Notes under the pieces: model-generated
What the model saw: the letters and a program-made list of their open reading frames with translations, nothing else
What the model was told of the DNA's origin: nothing
Database searches by the model: none
Assembly (NCBI RefSeq): GCF_014648675.1
Contig: NZ_BMRO01000023.1
Coordinates: 13,338 to 77,337 of the forward strand
Source of the DNA: Actinomadura livida
GTDB lineage: Bacteria; Actinomycetota; Actinomycetes; Streptosporangiales; Streptosporangiaceae
DNA length: 64,000 nt
Reading direction: 5' to 3'
Program-made: the position numbers and the translations under genes
Shown here: piece by piece, positions 60,681 through 64,000 of the stretch
Numbering within the stretch: the first letter of the stretch is position 1
Layout: the number at the start of each line of letters is the position of its first letter

Positions 60681-61469
60681 TCACCGGACGGCGCGGGCGT
60701 ACCAGCGGCCGTTCTGGCGCTCCACGGTGAGCGGGAGCCCGAAGGTGTCCGACAGGTGCTCGGCGGTGAACACCTCGTCCACCTTCCCCTGCGCGACGAT
60801 CTCGCCGCCGCGGAGCAGCAGGGCGTGGGTGAAGCCCTCCGGGACCTCCTCCACGTGGTGCGTGACCATCGCCATCGTGGGCGCGGCCGGGTCGTCGGCG
60901 AAGGCCGCCAGCCGGGCGACGAGCTCCTCGCGGCCGCCGAGGTCGAGGCCCGCGGCGGGCTCGTCCAGCAGCAGCAGCTCGGGGTCGGGCATGAGCGCGC
61001 GGGCGATCTGGACGCGCTTGCGCTCGCCCTCGGACAGCGTCCCGAACGTGCGGCGCATCAGGTCGGCGCAGCCGAGGGCCTCCAGCAGCGAGACCGCGCG
61101 GCTCACGTCGGTCGAGTCGTACTCCTCCTGCCAGCGCCCCAGGATCGCGTACGAGGCGGTCAGCACCAGGTCGACGACGCGTTCTCCGGCCGGTACCTGC
61201 TGCGCGATCGACGAGCTCGCCAGCCCGATCCGGGGGCGCAGCTCGAAGACGTCCGTGCGGCCCAGCTCCTCCTCCAGGATCACCGCCTTGCCCTCGGTGG
61301 GGTGCAGCATCGCGGCGGCGATCTGGAGCAGCGTCGTCTTCCCCGCCCCGTTCGGGCCCAGCACGACCCAGCGCTCGCCCTCGCTCACCGTCCACGTCAC
61401 ATCGCGCAGCAGGGTCGCCCCGCCGCGCCTGACCCCGACTCCGCGGAGCTGAAGCACTTCGCCGGCCAT
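60681..61469 (-). CDS. Orphan ABC transporter ATP-binding protein
   Basis: The 262-residue protein is a single ABC cassette: Walker A GPNGAGKTT, signature LSEGERKR, Walker B LLLLDEP and His switch VTHHVEEVP. It resembles molybdate/iron-type ModF-like orphan ATPases. No permease gene is adjacent. Confidence 0.85.
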   Translation of the reverse strand: MAGEVLQLRGVGVRRGGATLLRDVTWTVSEGERWVVLGPNGAGKTTLLQIAAAMLHPTEGKAVILEEELGRTDVFELRPRIGLASSSIAQQVPAGERVVDLVLTASYAILGRWQEEYDSTDVSRAVSLLEALGCADLMRRTFGTLSEGERKRVQIARALMPDPELLLLDEPAAGLDLGGREELVARLAAFADDPAAPTMAMVTHHVEEVPEGFTHALLLRGGEIVAQGKVDEVFTAEHLSDTFGLPLTVERQNGRWYARAVR

Positions 61470-61688
61470 CGCGCGCCTTCGTCTCCCATCCGGTGGTCCC
61501 GAACCTCAGACAAGAACCTATGTGATCCGGGGCGTCGGGCGCCTCCCGCCTCCCCACCGGAACGACGGTTCCGCCATGCACCCCGGGCGCAAGAGGTTGC
61601 TTACGTACGGCGGCAACGGCCTCGCGAACGCTTATGGTGGATCGCATGCTCGTACGGGAGTGTTGGGAAAGCGAATGAGCAAGAACGT

Positions 61689-62444
61689 ATGAGAGCCGCC
61701 GCCGCGACAGCGCTGGTCTCCTGGGGGAACGCCTGGCTGACCGGGCACGTCGGCCTGGACGAGGCGGTGGACGCGGTCGAGGAGAGCGCGGGCCCGCAGA
61801 TCCTGGGCGGCGAGCCCGCCGAGGTGACGCTGCGCCGCGGGCTCGGCGACCTGCGCGTCGGCGGGATGACCGCGCTGCGGCTGGCACTGCCCGAGCCGGG
61901 CGACCCGCTGGGCCTGACCGGCCCGCCCCCGCTGAACCGCGCGGCGATCGACGCGGGGGCCGCCGTCGTCGCCGTGCTGGACGGCCGGGCGATCGGCCTG
62001 GTCCCCGCCGAGGACCGGCGCGGTTCGTCGTACGTCGGCGTCCGCTGGGCGACGCACGACGCCTCCCCGGGGCTGCCCGACGTCCCGTCCCTCGCGGACG
62101 CCGACCGGCAGCTCACGCTCGCGATGCGGGACGCCACCGAGGCGCTGCTGACCGTGGACGACTTCGCCGGCGTGCCGCCCGAGATCGCGGACGCGCTCGT
62201 CGACCTGCGCGACCCCGAGCGCGGCGGCCACCCGCTCGCGCCCGGCTACCCGCCGCGCGCCCACCGCGTCGCCGCGCTCGCGGGCCGGCTGTCCCTCGTC
62301 GTGGAGCTCGCCCGGCAGATGGACGACCGCGGCCTCGGCGCCGACCAGATGCGGCGCCGCGCCGAGGCGCTGCGGCTGCTGGACCGGGCCGTCCGGCGAG
62401 CGCTGGTGGCCGCGTGCAACAGCGCGTTCGACACGGTGCCGTGA
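61689..62444 (+). CDS. Conserved actinobacterial protein of unknown function
   Basis: The 251-residue protein is a soluble alpha/beta protein with AVDAVEESAGPQIL, LRRGLGDLRVGGMTALRLALP and a C-terminal helical domain ending in RVAALAGRLSLVVELAR. I recognise no catalytic motif. ATG 61689 lies inside an ATGA overlap with a five-codon frame starting at 61675, which has the better ribosome site (GGGAAAG), so its translation may be coupled. Confidence 0.75.
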   Translation: MRAAAATALVSWGNAWLTGHVGLDEAVDAVEESAGPQILGGEPAEVTLRRGLGDLRVGGMTALRLALPEPGDPLGLTGPPPLNRAAIDAGAAVVAVLDGRAIGLVPAEDRRGSSYVGVRWATHDASPGLPDVPSLADADRQLTLAMRDATEALLTVDDFAGVPPEIADALVDLRDPERGGHPLAPGYPPRAHRVAALAGRLSLVVELARQMDDRGLGADQMRRRAEALRLLDRAVRRALVAACNSAFDTVP

Positions 62445-62477
62445 CCCGCGCCCGGGAGCAGAGGCCGTCAAACGGAA

Positions 62478-62507
62478 GCGGGGCGCCCCCGAAGGGACGC
62501 CCCGCTC
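62478..62507. terminator. Bidirectional hairpin between converging genes
   Basis: GCGGGGCG...CGCCCCGC forms an almost unbroken stem with one mismatch around a CGAA loop, in the 77-base gap between the unknown protein and RDD genes. T-rich sequence on the plus side suits termination. Confidence 0.75.
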
Positions 62508-62521
62508 TCATGGACCTGTGA

Positions 62522-63238
62522 TCAGGCGCGGACCACGATGGTGTTGCACACCTTGTCGGCGAACGTCTGCTTGCGGTCGTCCCACAGCGGCCAGAGGAAG
62601 CCGAGGTAGCACAGCGCGCTGTCGAGGACGTGCGCGATCTTGCGGACGACGGCCATGCCGAAGCCGATCGGCTGCCCGGTCTGCGCGCCGACCAGGCGGA
62701 TGCGCATCTGCCGCTTGCCGATCGACTGGCCGGTCGTGCCCTCCTGGTGGCAGATCCACAGGAAGAGGCCGAGCCAGACGGCGAGGCCGATCAGCATGAA
62801 CAGCACGCCGATCGCGGCGGCGCCGCCGCTGCCGGACCCGCTGAGCAGGCTGCCGATCAGGTACAGCACGAAGAACGGGGCGACGACGATGAGGTAGTCG
62901 ATGATGTAGCCACCGGCACGCGAGCCCCACTCGGCCAGCTGGCCGGTCGAGCCGTAGTGGTGGTGGTGCACCTCCTGCTGGTAGCCCTGGGCGGGGGGCG
63001 CCGAGTGGGCGCCGTAGCCGGGCTGCGCGGGGGGCTGCTGGCCGTAACCGGGCTGGGCCGGGGGCTGGCCGTATCCCGGCTGCGCGGGCGGCTGCTGGCC
63101 GTAACCGGGCTGCTGGCCGTAACCGGGCTGCGCCGGCTGCTGGCCGTAACCGGGCTGGGCCGGGGGCTGCTGGCCGTACCCGGGCTGTTGCTGCCCGTAG
63201 CCCGGCTGCTGACCGTACGGGTCGTAGGGGTTGCCCAC
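62522..63238 (-). CDS. RDD-family membrane protein with Gln/Pro/Gly/Tyr-rich N-terminus
   Basis: The 238-residue protein starts with about 80 residues of QPGYGQQ-type repeats, then a basic/His patch and an RDD domain with about three helices (EWGSRAGGYIIDYLIV; TTGQSIGKRQMRIRLV). RDD proteins are poorly understood and have been linked to ion or proton exchange. GTG 63238 follows AAGGAG. Confidence 0.85.
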   Translation of the reverse strand: MGNPYDPYGQQPGYGQQQPGYGQQPPAQPGYGQQPAQPGYGQQPGYGQQPPAQPGYGQPPAQPGYGQQPPAQPGYGAHSAPPAQGYQQEVHHHHYGSTGQLAEWGSRAGGYIIDYLIVVAPFFVLYLIGSLLSGSGSGGAAAIGVLFMLIGLAVWLGLFLWICHQEGTTGQSIGKRQMRIRLVGAQTGQPIGFGMAVVRKIAHVLDSALCYLGFLWPLWDDRKQTFADKVCNTIVVRA

Positions 63239-63326
63239 ACTTGCTCCTTATTGATTGACCCTGTGGTTGTGTGACGCCCGCCGGACCCGGTGGGCTCCGC
63301 AAGTCTGACCGAGGATCGACCGCGGC

Positions 63327-63776
63327 TCAAACGCGCAGAACACCGAACCGGACGAGCTGCCACAGCTCCGACCCCAGTAGGGCGGTGCCGAGCATCCAGG
63401 CACGGGTCTTCGGCTGGAGTGCCCACCACCGTCCTCCCGGCCCGAGCGGTGCGAGCGCCACGGCGATCGCGCCGACCAGGGCCACCGGGTTCGCCAGCAC
63501 GGCCTGGGCGGGACGGCCCGAGCCGAGTTCGATGAACACGGTGGTGCTCCCGCAGAGGGGGCACGGGATTCCGGTGAGCGCCCGAAGGGGACAGAGCACG
63601 CCGGGGTCGTTGACACGGTGGATCCAAGACGCGCCGATGGCCGCAACGGCCATCGCCGCGACACGCAGCACCACACCCTTGGGTCCATGCCGTGCCGCGG
63701 TGAGGGTCCGGCTCACGGTCCCGCCGAGCACACCGTTCGGTGCACCGGCGGCCGCCGCCCCGGGCGCTTCCCCCAC
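63327..63776 (-). CDS. DUF2752 family membrane protein
   Basis: The 149-residue protein has a short N-terminal tail, HRVNDPGVLCPLRALTGIPCPLCGSTTV with paired Cys, then helices. This CPLCGxT-type DUF2752 pattern is common near actinobacterial membrane proteins, with no settled role. GTG 63776 follows GGAGG. Confidence 0.82.
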   Translation of the reverse strand: MGEAPGAAAAGAPNGVLGGTVSRTLTAARHGPKGVVLRVAAMAVAAIGASWIHRVNDPGVLCPLRALTGIPCPLCGSTTVFIELGSGRPAQAVLANPVALVGAIAVALAPLGPGGRWWALQPKTRAWMLGTALLGSELWQLVRFGVLRV

Positions 63777-64000
63777 GAATCCTCCGCCTCGATGACTGAA
63801 CTGAGTGACCCGTATACAGGGTTCACCCCGAGGCGGGTCAAGCCCGGCCGACGATCCGCGATCGGACCGTTACCCAGGGCTCGCCGACGCCACCTCACGG
63901 CAAGAGTAGGACAAATCGCCACCTGCGCGAGCACTCTTTCACCCGACGAGTTCCACGAATCGTCTGGAATTTCGCGGCGGACGAAGCAAACGAGCGACCA
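63777..64000. other. Terminal intergenic region with no recognised gene
   Basis: It is 224 bases long. It should hold the promoter of the DUF2752 gene. I see no ORF with good ribosome site and codon use. Confidence 0.4.

Noticed and set aside
1..64000. tRNA, rRNA, CRISPR or transposase genes
   Set aside because: None could be recognised by eye on either strand. A covariance search would be decisive for small RNAs.

Overview
The window is very GC-rich (about 70% or more by eye) and carries genes typical of filamentous actinomycetes. These include an XRE/DUF397 pair with a divergent RsbW-like ATPase, two eukaryotic-type Ser/Thr kinases, Uma2 proteins, an EphD-like hydrolase/dehydrogenase fusion and many GTG or leaderless starts. 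Gene content suggests a Thermomonosporaceae- or Streptosporangiaceae-like organism such as Actinomadura. That is an inference, because no rRNA or tRNA gene is present to prove it.

Layout. 1-24 kb is ordinary chromosomal cargo: a secreted protein, a diiron ferritin-like protein with a TetR/LURP-one pair, a GH1 glycosidase, a kinase-cyclophilin fusion, a ROK regulator, an LLM oxidoreductase/AraC pair, an EphD-like fusion, a MerR/GyrI pair, a CapA lipoprotein, duplicated Uma2 genes, a molybdopterin oxidoreductase and a membrane Rieske protein. 24.0-29.98 kb is an accessory module: a STAND NTPase with near-identical TPRs, an isoaspartyl-methyltransferase-like enzyme, a 41-residue CxxCxGxG peptide, a small unknown protein, an RsbW-like ATPase, an XRE regulator and DUF397. 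It is bracketed by the intact 3' end of the Rieske gene and a decayed copy of that same 3' end. 30-33 kb holds a kinase fused to half an MFS transporter and a small gene under a LexA-like box.

33-59.4 kb is a large catabolic cluster centred on an IclR regulator at 40.6 kb. It encodes a two-subunit Rieske ring hydroxylase, a ring-cleavage (VOC) enzyme, a fumarylacetoacetate-hydrolase-family enzyme, an HpcH aldolase, a cupin, two amidohydrolases, an M20 hydrolase, an acetamidase/formamidase, two Zn alcohol dehydrogenases, an aldehyde dehydrogenase, a self-sufficient P450-reductase-ferredoxin fusion, a TauD-type dioxygenase and a complete BMP-type ABC importer. Five palindromes with the same 9-5-9 architecture (core GAGA/T, five bases, T/ACTC) precede five of the transcription units, so the cluster probably forms one regulon. 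A plausible flow is BMP import, hydroxylation by the P450 or Rieske system, alcohol and aldehyde oxidation, amide or N removal, extradiol cleavage, hydrolysis and aldol cleavage of an aromatic or N-heteroaromatic substrate. The substrate cannot be read from sequence.

59.4-64 kb returns to housekeeping-like genes: a second LexA-box gene, a TauE/SafE transporter, an ABC ATPase, an unknown conserved protein, an RDD membrane protein and a DUF2752 protein. No tRNA, rRNA, CRISPR array, transposase or integrase was recognised.
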